Shown piece after piece: positions 7,983 through 15,587 of a DNA stretch of 64,000 bases. Within the stretch, counting starts at the first letter, position 1; each line of letters begins with the position of its first letter. The notes below the pieces were generated by a model. The model saw only the letters and a program-made list of their open reading frames with translations, was not told the origin of the DNA and did no database searches. Both the position numbers and the translations under genes were made by a program. Source of the stretch: Stenotrophomonas lactitubi (GTDB lineage Bacteria; Pseudomonadota; Gammaproteobacteria; Xanthomonadales; Xanthomonadaceae); assembly GCF_002803515.1 (NCBI RefSeq), contig NZ_PHQX01000001.1, positions 1,488,001 through 1,552,000 on the forward strand. The letters run 5' to 3'.

Positions 7983-9089
7983 ATGGGCCGCCTCATGCTG
8001 CAGCATCCGCGTATCGCCATCATCGGCGGAGGCCCCGCCGGCCTGACCGCCGCCCTCATCCTGCATCGCGGCGGCCACCGCGTGTGCGTGTACGAGGGCG
8101 AGTCGTCGGGGCAGCAGCGCACCCAGGGCGGCACGCTGGATCTGCACGAGGATTCCGGCCAGCTGGCGCTGCAGCGCGCCGGTCTGCTGGACGCGTTCCG
8201 GGCCGTGGCGCGCCACGAGGGACAGGAACAGCGGACAGGCGATCCGTGGACCGGAGAGATTGTCGCCGGTGGATTCGGGCCGGAGGGGAGCATGGACAAG
8301 CCGGAGATCGACCGCGGCGACCTGCGCCAGTTGCTGCTGGATGCGCTGCCGGCCGACACGGTGCAGTGGGGCCATGGCCTGACCGAGCTGGTGCTTGCAC
8401 AGGCAGGCCACCACAGCCTGCGCTTTGCCAACGGTGTGCAGGCCGGGGCGGACATCGTGATCGGTGCCGATGGTGCGTGGTCGAAAGTGCGCGCAGCGCT
8501 GAGTGCCTGCCAGCCGTTGCCGACCGGTATTACCTTCTTCGAAGGCTGGATCGCACAGCCTGCGGCGGATATCGCGGCCATGGTGGGGCAGGGCAGCCTG
8601 TTCTGCTTTGGCGGCGAGGAGGCGATGTTCGTGCAGCGCAACAGCGGCGATCGGTTCTGCGTGTATGCGGCGCTGAAGCGGCCTTCTGATTGGCTTGATG
8701 CGCAGATCGCGCAGAAAGGCATGCGCGCGCTGGTGACAGGCAGCTATACGGGTTGGGCCCCGAACCTGCGAAGGCTGCTGGACGCGTGCACCGACTTCGT
8801 GCGACGGCCGATCTACAGCCTGCCGGCGGATTTCCGTTGGGCACCGCGCAAGGGCGTGACGCTGATCGGCGATGCTGCCCATCTGATGCCGCCGGTGGGC
8901 GTGGGCGTGAACCTGGCGATGCTGGATGCCTCGGATGTGGCGATGGCCCTGTGCACGCAGCCGGATGCAGTGAGTGCCATCCGTCAGGCCGAAGCGGTGG
9001 TCTGCGAGCGCGCCAGTGCGCTGATGCCGGAAGCCATCGACGGGTTCCAGCGCTGGTTCACTACCGAGGCGAATGCTGACGGCGGTTGA
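7983..9089 (+). CDS. TetX-like FAD-dependent monooxygenase
   Basis: A 368-residue class A flavoprotein monooxygenase. It has the Rossmann GGGPAGL motif at about residues 16-22, GGTLDLHEDSGQLALQRAGL (very like the TetX active-site segment), EIDRGDLRQLLLDAL, the DG-type motif IGADGAWSKVR, and GDAAHLMPPVGVGVN for FAD binding. The family hydroxylates aromatic compounds, and TetX members inactivate tetracyclines; whether this one does cannot be decided from sequence. The ATG at 7983 follows operator 2 by 5 bp with no ribosome site, implying a very short or leaderless transcript; ATG 7995 is an alternative. Confidence 0.88.
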   Translation: MGRLMLQHPRIAIIGGGPAGLTAALILHRGGHRVCVYEGESSGQQRTQGGTLDLHEDSGQLALQRAGLLDAFRAVARHEGQEQRTGDPWTGEIVAGGFGPEGSMDKPEIDRGDLRQLLLDALPADTVQWGHGLTELVLAQAGHHSLRFANGVQAGADIVIGADGAWSKVRAALSACQPLPTGITFFEGWIAQPAADIAAMVGQGSLFCFGGEEAMFVQRNSGDRFCVYAALKRPSDWLDAQIAQKGMRALVTGSYTGWAPNLRRLLDACTDFVRRPIYSLPADFRWAPRKGVTLIGDAAHLMPPVGVGVNLAMLDASDVAMALCTQPDAVSAIRQAEAVVCERASALMPEAIDGFQRWFTTEANADGG

Positions 9090-9196
9090 GGCCGCTTGCA
9101 TCGCGGCATGCGTCACTGCGTCGCAGTCTCTCTGCAGGATGCGGTACATCGGTTCAGCGCTAGAGTGGGCTCACCCCATCCAGGAAGGAGACGCGC

Positions 9197-10966
9197 ATGT
9201 ACTACAGCAGTGGCAACTACGAGGCCTTCGCACGCCCGCGCAAGCCGGCGGGCGTGGACAACAAGACGGCGTGGTTCGTCGGCTCGGGCCTGGCCTCGTT
9301 GGCCGGTGCGGCGTTCCTGGTGCGCGATGGGCGCATGCCCGGCGAGCGCATCACCATCCTGGAGCAGCAGCAGATTGCCGGTGGCGCGCTGGATGGCCTG
9401 AAGGTGCCGGAGAAGGGTTTCGTGATCCGCGGCGGCCGCGAGATGGAAGACCATTTCGAGTGCCTGTGGGATCTGTTCCGCTCGATTCCGTCGCTGGAGA
9501 TCGACGATGCCAGTGTGCTGGACGAGTTCTACTGGCTGAACAAGGACGACCCGAACTATTCGCTGCAGCGTGCCACGATCAACCGGGGCGAGGACGCGCA
9601 TACCGATGGCCTGTTCACCCTGAGCGAGCAGGCACAGAAGGACATCATCGCGCTGTTCCTGGCCACCCGCCAGGAGATGGAAAACAAGCGCATCAACGAG
9701 GTGCTGGGCCGCGATTTCCTGGACAGCAATTTCTGGCTTTACTGGCGCACGATGTTCGCGTTCGAGGAATGGCACTCGGCGCTGGAGATGAAGCTGTACC
9801 TGCATCGCTTCATCCACCATATCGGCGGGCTGCCGGACTTCTCCGCGCTGAAGTTCACCAAGTACAACCAGTACGAATCGCTGGTGCTGCCGTTGGTGAA
9901 GTGGCTGCAGGAGCGCGGCGTGCGGTTCCAGTACGGCACCGAGGTGACCGATGTGGACTTCGCGCTGCAGGAAGGGCGCAAGCAGGCCACGCGCATCCAC
10001 TGGACGCGGGATGGCCAGGCCGGCGGCATGGACCTGGGCGCGGACGATCTGCTGTTCATGACGATCGGCTCGCTCACCGAGAATTCCGACAACGGCGACC
10101 ACCACACCGCTGCGCGCTTGAATGAAGGCCCGGCACCGGCGTGGGACCTGTGGCGGCGCATCGCGGCCAAGGATGCGGCGTTCGGGCGCCCGGACGTGTT
10201 CGGTGCGCATATAGCGGAAACCAAGTGGGAATCGGCAACGGTGACCACATTGGACGCGCGCATTCCGGCGTACATCGAAAAGATTGCCAAGCGCGATCCG
10301 TTCAGTGGCAGGGTGGTGACCGGCGGCATCGTGAGCGTGCGCGATTCACGCTGGCTGATGAGCTGGACGGTGAACCGCCAGCCGCACTTCAAGAACCAGC
10401 CGAAGGACCAGATCGTGGTGTGGGTGTATTCGCTGTTCGTGGATACGCCGGGCGATTACGTGAACAAGCCGATGCAGGATTGCACGGGCGAGGAGATCAC
10501 CCGCGAGTGGCTGTATCACCTGGGCGTGCCGGTGGAGGAGATCGACGAACTGGCGGCGACCGGGGCGAAGACGGTGCCGGTGATGATGCCGTACATCACC
10601 GCGTTCTTTATGCCGCGCCAGGCCGGTGACCGCCCGGACGTGGTGCCGGAGGGCGCGGTGAACTTTGCCTTCATCGGCCAGTTTGCCGAATCGAAGCAGC
10701 GCGATTGCATCTTCACCACCGAGTATTCGGTGCGCACGCCGATGGAAGCGGTGTATACGCTGCTGGGCATCGAGCGCGGCGTGCCGGAGGTGTTCAATTC
10801 CACCTACGACGTGCGCACGCTGCTGGCGGCGACCGGCCGCCTGCGCGATGGCAAGGAACTGGACATTCCGGGACCGGCGTTCCTGCGCAACCTGCTGATG
10901 AACAAGCTGGACAAGACCCAGATTGGTGGGCTGCTGCGTGAGTTCAAGCTGGTGCAGGACGACTGA
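9197..10966 (+). CDS. ohyA: Oleate hydratase (10-hydroxystearate forming)
   Basis: This 589-residue enzyme is of the 'myosin-cross-reactive antigen' family and adds water to the cis-9 double bond of oleic acid, with FAD as a structural/stabilising cofactor. Seen in it: the dinucleotide motif GSGLASLAGAAF (29-40), GGREMEDHFECLWDLFRSIP (from about 79) containing the acidic catalytic residue, TKYNQYESLV (221-230) containing the active-site tyrosine, and the C-terminal FAD segment FIGQFAESKQRDCIFTTEYS. An excellent ribosome site (GGAAGGAG) precedes ATG 9197. Activity has been documented for Stenotrophomonas oleate hydratases. It is followed by a SMAG pair. Confidence 0.96.
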   Translation: MYYSSGNYEAFARPRKPAGVDNKTAWFVGSGLASLAGAAFLVRDGRMPGERITILEQQQIAGGALDGLKVPEKGFVIRGGREMEDHFECLWDLFRSIPSLEIDDASVLDEFYWLNKDDPNYSLQRATINRGEDAHTDGLFTLSEQAQKDIIALFLATRQEMENKRINEVLGRDFLDSNFWLYWRTMFAFEEWHSALEMKLYLHRFIHHIGGLPDFSALKFTKYNQYESLVLPLVKWLQERGVRFQYGTEVTDVDFALQEGRKQATRIHWTRDGQAGGMDLGADDLLFMTIGSLTENSDNGDHHTAARLNEGPAPAWDLWRRIAAKDAAFGRPDVFGAHIAETKWESATVTTLDARIPAYIEKIAKRDPFSGRVVTGGIVSVRDSRWLMSWTVNRQPHFKNQPKDQIVVWVYSLFVDTPGDYVNKPMQDCTGEEITREWLYHLGVPVEEIDELAATGAKTVPVMMPYITAFFMPRQAGDRPDVVPEGAVNFAFIGQFAESKQRDCIFTTEYSVRTPMEAVYTLLGIERGVPEVFNSTYDVRTLLAATGRLRDGKELDIPGPAFLRNLLMNKLDKTQIGGLLREFKLVQDD

Positions 10967-10981
10967 GCGAGCGCGCTATAG

Positions 10982-11050
10982 GTAGCGCCGGGCCATGCCC
11001 GGCGGCTTCTTTCGGCACCGCTTCGCTCGCCGGGCATGGCCCGGCGCTAC
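10982..11050. repeat. Inverted pair of SMAG repeats
   Basis: A GTAG-headed element (10982-11003, core GCCGGGCCATGCCCGGC) and its reverse complement (11029-11050) form one large hairpin between ohyA and the convergent SDR gene. The TAG stop codon of the SDR gene (11049-11047, minus strand) is part of the GTAG head of the second element. Confidence 0.93.
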
Positions 11051-11892
11051 CGTAACGCTGCGCCATCGGTTGAGCGGCTGAGGTATTCCCAGGTATCGAT
11101 GCTGTCAGTCATGGCAGCCAGCTTGCCGCGTACCAGTTGCAGGGCATCGCTGCCCAGCAGCAGGTGTGTCGGTGGGTTGGGGTTGTCGATCACCTGCAGC
11201 ATGGCCTGCGCGGCCTTGATCGGGTCGCCCAGCTGATGGCCGCTCTTTTCCTCGCGTGCGCGGCGGATCGGGTCGAACAGCGCGTCGTAGTCGCCGATGC
11301 TGCGCGAGGCCCGCACCATCGAACGACCGGCCCAATCGGTGCGGAACGAACCCGGCGCGATAGCGGTCACGTGGATGCCGAACGGCGCGACTTCCTTGCC
11401 CAGCACTTCGCTGATGCCTTCCAGCGCGAACTTGCTGCCGCAGTACCAGGCGATGCCGGGCAGGGTGATGAAGCCGCCCATGGAGGTGATGTTGAGGATG
11501 TGGCCGCGACGGCGCGCGCGCATGTGCGGCAGCACGGCCTTGATCAGCGCGGCAGGACCGAACACATTCACTTCGAACTGATGGCGCAGTTCGTCCAGCG
11601 TGGATTCTTCGAGGATGCCTTCGTGGCCGTAGCCGGCGTTGTTGACCAGCACGTCGATGGCGCCGATGTCGGCTTCGACGCTGGCCACCAATGCATCGAT
11701 GGCGGCGGCGTCGGTGACGTCCAACAGGCGGCCGAAGGCGTGACCCGGCGCGAGGGCTTCGAAATCCTGACGGGCGGTTTCGCTGCGCACGGTGCCGACC
11801 ACGCGATGGCCGGCCAGCAGCGCCTGCTGTGCGAGGGCGCGGCCGAAGCCGCTGCTGACGCCGGTGATGAGGAGGAGGCGGGATACGGTCAT
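11047..11892 (-). CDS. Short-chain dehydrogenase/reductase
   Basis: A 281-residue classical SDR with TGVSSGFG cofactor loop near the N-terminus, NNAGYGHEG, the serine in ITSMGG, and the catalytic WYCGSKFALEG (Tyr-x-x-x-Lys). The pattern is of the oxidoreductase group often annotated as 'SDR family, oxidoreductase' beside AraC regulators; the substrate is unknown. ATG 11892 opens the Rossmann fold; a GTG at 11922 is the longer alternative. It is divergent from the AraC gene at 11994, its probable regulator. Its stop codon lies within a SMAG repeat. Confidence 0.9.
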   Translation of the reverse strand: MTVSRLLLITGVSSGFGRALAQQALLAGHRVVGTVRSETARQDFEALAPGHAFGRLLDVTDAAAIDALVASVEADIGAIDVLVNNAGYGHEGILEESTLDELRHQFEVNVFGPAALIKAVLPHMRARRRGHILNITSMGGFITLPGIAWYCGSKFALEGISEVLGKEVAPFGIHVTAIAPGSFRTDWAGRSMVRASRSIGDYDALFDPIRRAREEKSGHQLGDPIKAAQAMLQVIDNPNPPTHLLLGSDALQLVRGKLAAMTDSIDTWEYLSRSTDGAALR

Positions 11893-11993
11893 GGGCGAGG
11901 GCTCGTGGCTGGGGTCTTGCACGTTAGTGGTTGAGTGCGGGGCAGCCCAGGCCTAGGATTCGGTCGTTCTTGCCTATTCCTATGGGGCGCCCG

Positions 11994-12947
11994 ATGCGAT
12001 TGACCGATGATCCGCTGCAGCATCCCGCACAGGAGCGCATGGTCGGCCTGTTGCAGGCGCTGGCGGTGGACGAGGGCTACACGCTGACGGCAGTACCCGG
12101 TGTGCGGCTGCTGCGCTCGAACCGGCCACTGGCGCGCACGCCGGTGCTGTACGACCCGGGCATCGTGATCGTCTGCCAGGGCGTGAAGCGCGGGTATCTG
12201 GGCGGGCAGGTCTACCAGTACGACGCGCAGCACTACCTGGCGGTGTCGGTGCCGGTACCATTCACCATGGAAACCGAGGCCACGGCGGAGGCGCCGCTGC
12301 TGGCGATCTACCTGCATCTGGACCTGCAGCTGGCGGCGGATCTGCTGATCGAACTGGGCGAGCGCGCCGCCAGCACTGAAGTGCCCGCACAGAGCATGAT
12401 GTCCAGCCCGATGCAGGGCGCGATGCAGGCCACCGTGCTGCGCTTGCTGGAAGCGCTGGCTGATCCGTTGGAGGCAGACGTGCTGGGCCCCTCGCTGGTG
12501 CGCGAGCTGTATTTCCGGGTGCTGACCGGTGCACAGGGCGGGGCGATGCGCGAGGCGCTGGCCATGCGTGGGCGCTTCGGCCGCATCGGCAAGGTACTGC
12601 GGCATATCCATGCGGCCTATTCGACGACGCTGGATGTTGAGGCGTTGGCGGCGCAGGCGGAGATGAGCGTGGCCACGTTCCATGATCACTTCCGCAGCAT
12701 TACCGGCACCTCGCCGATGCAGTACGTGAAGTCCACGCGGCTGCACCAGGCGCGGCTGCTGATGTTGCGGCAGGGCATGACGGCCGAGGCAGCATCGTTG
12801 GCGGTGGGGTACGCCAGCCCGTCGCAGTTCACTCGGGAGTTCAAGCGCTTGTTCGGGTTGCCGCCGGCGGCCGAGGTGGCGCGCATGCGGCGAAGTTTTG
12901 CGTTGCCGCCGGCGCCGGCCGATGCGGTGTATGTGTCTTCGCATTGA
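11994..12947 (+). CDS. AraC-family regulator with AraC_N cupin-like domain
   Basis: A 317-residue regulator. The N-terminal half (about 10-160: GVRLLRSNRPLARTPVLYDP, VCQGVKRGYLGGQVYQYD) is the AraC_N type ligand domain. The C-terminal about 100 residues hold two HTH motifs (DVEALAAQAEMSVATFHDHF and AASLAVGYASPSQFTREFKR). Members of this family usually control the adjacent SDR or aldo-keto gene, which fits the divergent SDR at 11892. ATG 11994 is used; ATG 11982 is possible. A SMAG pair follows. Confidence 0.92.
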   Translation: MRLTDDPLQHPAQERMVGLLQALAVDEGYTLTAVPGVRLLRSNRPLARTPVLYDPGIVIVCQGVKRGYLGGQVYQYDAQHYLAVSVPVPFTMETEATAEAPLLAIYLHLDLQLAADLLIELGERAASTEVPAQSMMSSPMQGAMQATVLRLLEALADPLEADVLGPSLVRELYFRVLTGAQGGAMREALAMRGRFGRIGKVLRHIHAAYSTTLDVEALAAQAEMSVATFHDHFRSITGTSPMQYVKSTRLHQARLLMLRQGMTAEAASLAVGYASPSQFTREFKRLFGLPPAAEVARMRRSFALPPAPADAVYVSSH

Positions 12948-12958
12948 TTGCGGCATTC

Positions 12959-13020
12959 GCCGGGCATGGCCTGGCGCTACCAGGGAAGCCCGTGTCAGGT
13001 AGCGCCGGGCCATGCCCGGC
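12959..13020. repeat. Inverted pair of SMAG repeats
   Basis: Element 12959-12980 (GCCGGGCATGGCCTGGCGCTAC, one core mismatch) faces element 12999-13020 (GTAGCGCCGGGCCATGCCCGGC). The pair lies between the AraC gene and the TetR promoter and can fold into one hairpin. Confidence 0.92.
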
Positions 13021-13031
13021 GAACGAGGCGG

Positions 13032-13060
13032 TTGACAGGACGTCTACCTACTAGTAGGTT
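13032..13060 (+). promoter_or_regulatory. TetR gene promoter with palindromic operator
   Basis: TTGACA (13032-13037) is followed after 17 bp by TAGGTT (13055-13060). The perfect palindrome ACCTACTAGTAGGT (13046-13059) overlaps the spacer and the -10 box. The identical palindrome occurs in front of the downstream membrane-protein gene (13709-13722). This indicates that the TetR protein represses itself and that gene. Confidence 0.82.
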
Positions 13061-13067
13061 TGCACCC

Positions 13068-13655
13068 ATGAAAGAGACACTCTCCCCCAAGGCCCACGAG
13101 ATCCTGGCCCAGGCCCGTTCGCTGCTGGAGGCCGGTGGCTACAACGGTTTCAGCTATGCCGATGTGTCCGCGCGGGTGAACATCAGCAAGGCCAGCATCC
13201 ACCACCATTTCCCCAGCAAGGCCGACCTGGTGCGCACGGTCGTGGAGTTGTACCGCGCCGAAGCCCGCGAGGGCCTGGCGCTGCTGGACCGGCAGCTGGG
13301 AGACCCGTTGCAGGAGCTCAATGCGTACGTGGACTACTGGTCGACCTGCATTGCCGGTGGCACGGCGTCGTTCTGCATCTGCGCGATGCTGGCTGCCGAG
13401 ATACCGATGATTCCGCTGGAAGTTGCCGACGAAGTGCGCGGGCACTTCGAGGATCTGACCAGCTGGCTGACCGTGACGCTGGAGAAGGGTGTAGCCAGCG
13501 GCCAGCTGCGCCTGCAGGGCACGCCTGCCGACGAGGCCAAGGCCTTCATGGCGTCGGTGCATGGCGCGATGCTGGCGGCGCGCGGTTTTGGTGATGCAGC
13601 GACGTTCGCGGCGCTGGCACGGTTGTCGATTGCCCGGGTGAGCGCGGCGGTCTGA
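13068..13655 (+). CDS. TetR/AcrR-family regulator
   Basis: A 195-residue TetR repressor. The N-terminal HTH covers residues 10-56 (GGYNGFSYADVSARVNISKA, SIHHHFPSKADLVRTVVELY), followed by an all-helical ligand domain with an SFCICAMLAAEIPMI segment typical of the TetR_C group found near quinone or aldehyde genes. ATG 13068 is the only start that excludes the repeat-derived upstream codons. The same 14-bp palindrome lies before this gene and before the next one, so its target is visible. Confidence 0.93.
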   Translation: MKETLSPKAHEILAQARSLLEAGGYNGFSYADVSARVNISKASIHHHFPSKADLVRTVVELYRAEAREGLALLDRQLGDPLQELNAYVDYWSTCIAGGTASFCICAMLAAEIPMIPLEVADEVRGHFEDLTSWLTVTLEKGVASGQLRLQGTPADEAKAFMASVHGAMLAARGFGDAATFAALARLSIARVSAAV

Positions 13656-13665
13656 GTGATTCCCG

Positions 13666-13695
13666 GAAGGCCTGCGCGAAGCGGGTCTTCTTTTT
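13666..13695 (+). terminator. Rho-independent terminator after the TetR gene
   Basis: GAAGGCCTGC (from 13666) pairs with GCGGGTCTTC (to 13690) through ten base pairs including two G-T pairs, with a GCGAA loop and a following TTTTT. It separates the TetR transcript from the next promoter, whose -35 region begins in the T-run. Confidence 0.8.
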
Positions 13696-13723
13696 GTCCA
13701 TCGAATCTACCTACTAGTAGGTT
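13694..13723 (+). promoter_or_regulatory. Promoter with the second TetR operator
   Basis: TTGTCC (13694-13699) and TAGGTT (13718-13723) are 18 bp apart. ACCTACTAGTAGGT (13709-13722) is identical to the palindrome in the TetR promoter 663 bp upstream. Repression of the downstream membrane protein by this TetR is the simplest reading. Confidence 0.78.
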
Positions 13724-13745
13724 CATAACTCCAGCTGAGGTTGCC

Positions 13746-14246
13746 ATGAGTCATCCGCTTTCTCCCTTGGGCGTCGTACACACCGCGATCAGCCTGATTC
13801 CCATCGTCGCCGGCGTTTACGGATTCATCCGCCATCGCGCTATTGATCCGGCTACGCGCGCCGGCAAGCTCTACCTGCTGGGATTGGTGCTGTCGGTGGT
13901 GACGTCGTTCACCGTCTCCAGCACCGGGGGCCTCAATCCAGGCCATGCGTTTGGTGTGGTGATCCTGCTGATTGCATTCGGTGGCGTGCTGGCGGCGCGG
14001 CTGCGGTTCCTTGGTCGGTTGGCGCCCTATCTGTCGACATTCGCGCTGTCTTTCAGCTTCCTGCTGTCGCTGGTGCCGGGCGTGAATGAAACGCTGACGC
14101 GACTGCCGGTGGCGCATCCGATTGCGGCCGCGCCGCTGGCGCCGGTGATCCTGCAGACGCTGCTGGGGTGTGCGGCGGTGTTTGCGATCGGCTTCGTGGC
14201 GCAGTGCTGGCGGATACATGCGCGCAACACACGCGCACGCGGCTGA
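13746..14246 (+). CDS. Small integral membrane protein, TetR-controlled
   Basis: A 166-residue, very hydrophobic protein with four or five predicted transmembrane segments (VVHTAISLIPIVAGVYGFI, LYLLGLVLSVVTSFTV, GVVILLIAFGGVLAARLRFL, LSTFALSFSFLLSLVPG, VILQTLLGCAAVFAIGFVAQ). No catalytic motif or known transporter signature is visible. It carries the same promoter operator as the TetR gene upstream, so the two form a regulator/target pair. The ATG at 13746 has a nearby AGG. I do not recognise its function. Confidence 0.78.
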   Translation: MSHPLSPLGVVHTAISLIPIVAGVYGFIRHRAIDPATRAGKLYLLGLVLSVVTSFTVSSTGGLNPGHAFGVVILLIAFGGVLAARLRFLGRLAPYLSTFALSFSFLLSLVPGVNETLTRLPVAHPIAAAPLAPVILQTLLGCAAVFAIGFVAQCWRIHARNTRARG

Positions 14247-14270
14247 CGCTGCGCGGGACCGTCCGGGTGA

Positions 14271-15512
14271 TCAGTCTGCCAGCGGTGCTGGTGCGTGTTC
14301 GCCGTAAGTGGCGTTGGCGCTGCCGCAGGTCGCGTACGCCGCCGCGTTGGCAGGCAGGCCGGTGGCTTTGACGCCACGCCGCGAATCGCCCGCGAGCACT
14401 TCCACGTAGCGCTCTGCTGCCAGCGTGTCGTCGGGCAGAACGTAAAGCAGCACGCGCTGCAGGGTGGATTGGCCGTCCAATGGCTGTGGCTGGCGGAATG
14501 CAGGAACCTGCACGCGCGCGCTGTGCCATTCCTGCGGTGCGGCGGCAGTCTGCCAGCGAACCCGCAACGGCTGCTCGAGATTCAACAGCGCGACACCGGT
14601 GGTGTGGTTGGACGCCGTGCACGCAGCGGGGGGCGCAGCAATGGGCAAGATGGCCTCGTCGCCGATGTCCAGCGTCGCGCCGTTGATTTCCAGGCGCACG
14701 ATCGGCGCGGCGCCGTAGTTGTGCGTCCTGAACTGCACCAGCCCTTCCACGCGGCTGCGCTCGAGCTCGTATTCGGTAGCGCCGGCCAGACGCGCCAGCG
14801 CGGGGGTAACCTCGACGTGGTCGGCATAGTGGTAGTAGAGGTGGACGATGTCTGGCCCCCCCGATGTGCCCCACACGGGGGTGAGCGCTGTGGTATCCGG
14901 ATAGGACTGGCGATGCAGTGGCAGGCGGGTGCCGGTGCCCCCGGGCGGGGCGCCGTAATGGTAGTGCTCGATGCCTGGTTTCAGTCGTGCGTTGTCGTAG
15001 GGGAAGGCGCTGTCTGCATCGGACTGTGCGTTCGGGTAGCGGTGGAAGGCAACGAAGCGCTCGGGACTATCGCCTTGCATCGGCAGGTCGGGCCCGGCAC
15101 CGGAATAGGTGGAGGCATAGGGTGAGGTGTCCAGCCACAGTGCATTGCCACTGAGGTTGATGTGCGTTTCTGCGATGGCTGCGCGTGAGCCGCCGGTGGT
15201 GGTGTCCACGGTACTGTGCAGCGCGTGCCCCAGCGGAACGATGAGCAGGGCGAGGACAGTGGGCAGGAACATCAGGGCATGCACGCCGCCCGGCACGTGT
15301 CCGCGCTCGCGCACCATGTAACGGACCCAGGCCAGCAGGAGCATCACCAGCAGCGGCACGCCAACCCACAGCGCGAGGGTGACCAACGCCACTACGCCCC
15401 AGCCGAGATTCGGGGTGCAGACTGCGATCAGGCCGAGCGCGGCGAGGAAACTGGCCAGTACCAGCGAAACGCCGATACCGAAGCGGTAGTTCCTGTACGG
15501 GGTAGCAGTCAT
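14271..15512 (-). CDS. Uncharacterised membrane-anchored protein
   Basis: A 413-residue protein with three N-terminal transmembrane segments (SLVLASFLAALGLIAVC, WGVVALVTLALWVGVPLLVM, ALMFLPTVLALLIVPLGHAL) and a large, probably periplasmic C-terminal region of about 300 residues. That region contains few cysteines, several Tyr/His-rich stretches (IEHYHYGAPPGG, IVHLYYHYADHVEV) and beta-rich sequence. I recognise no family. ATG 15512 is chosen; a GTG sits directly before it at 15515. It converges on the small membrane protein at 14246 with 24 bp between. Confidence 0.7.
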   Translation of the reverse strand: MTATPYRNYRFGIGVSLVLASFLAALGLIAVCTPNLGWGVVALVTLALWVGVPLLVMLLLAWVRYMVRERGHVPGGVHALMFLPTVLALLIVPLGHALHSTVDTTTGGSRAAIAETHINLSGNALWLDTSPYASTYSGAGPDLPMQGDSPERFVAFHRYPNAQSDADSAFPYDNARLKPGIEHYHYGAPPGGTGTRLPLHRQSYPDTTALTPVWGTSGGPDIVHLYYHYADHVEVTPALARLAGATEYELERSRVEGLVQFRTHNYGAAPIVRLEINGATLDIGDEAILPIAAPPAACTASNHTTGVALLNLEQPLRVRWQTAAAPQEWHSARVQVPAFRQPQPLDGQSTLQRVLLYVLPDDTLAAERYVEVLAGDSRRGVKATGLPANAAAYATCGSANATYGEHAPAPLAD

Positions 15513-15587
15513 CACCGTTCCATCGGCAGGCCGGGGCGTGCCTGCATCTTGCCGGGTGGATGGCTGCGTGGAAAGACCGGGCGGCTG

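Noticed and set aside
7944..9149. Minus-strand open frame of 401 codons
   Set aside because: Antisense to the TetX-like monooxygenase gene, whose FAD motifs establish the real frame.
10982..11050. Rho-independent terminator
   Set aside because: The SMAG pair forms a strong hairpin but lacks a following T-run on either strand, so it is listed as a repeat.
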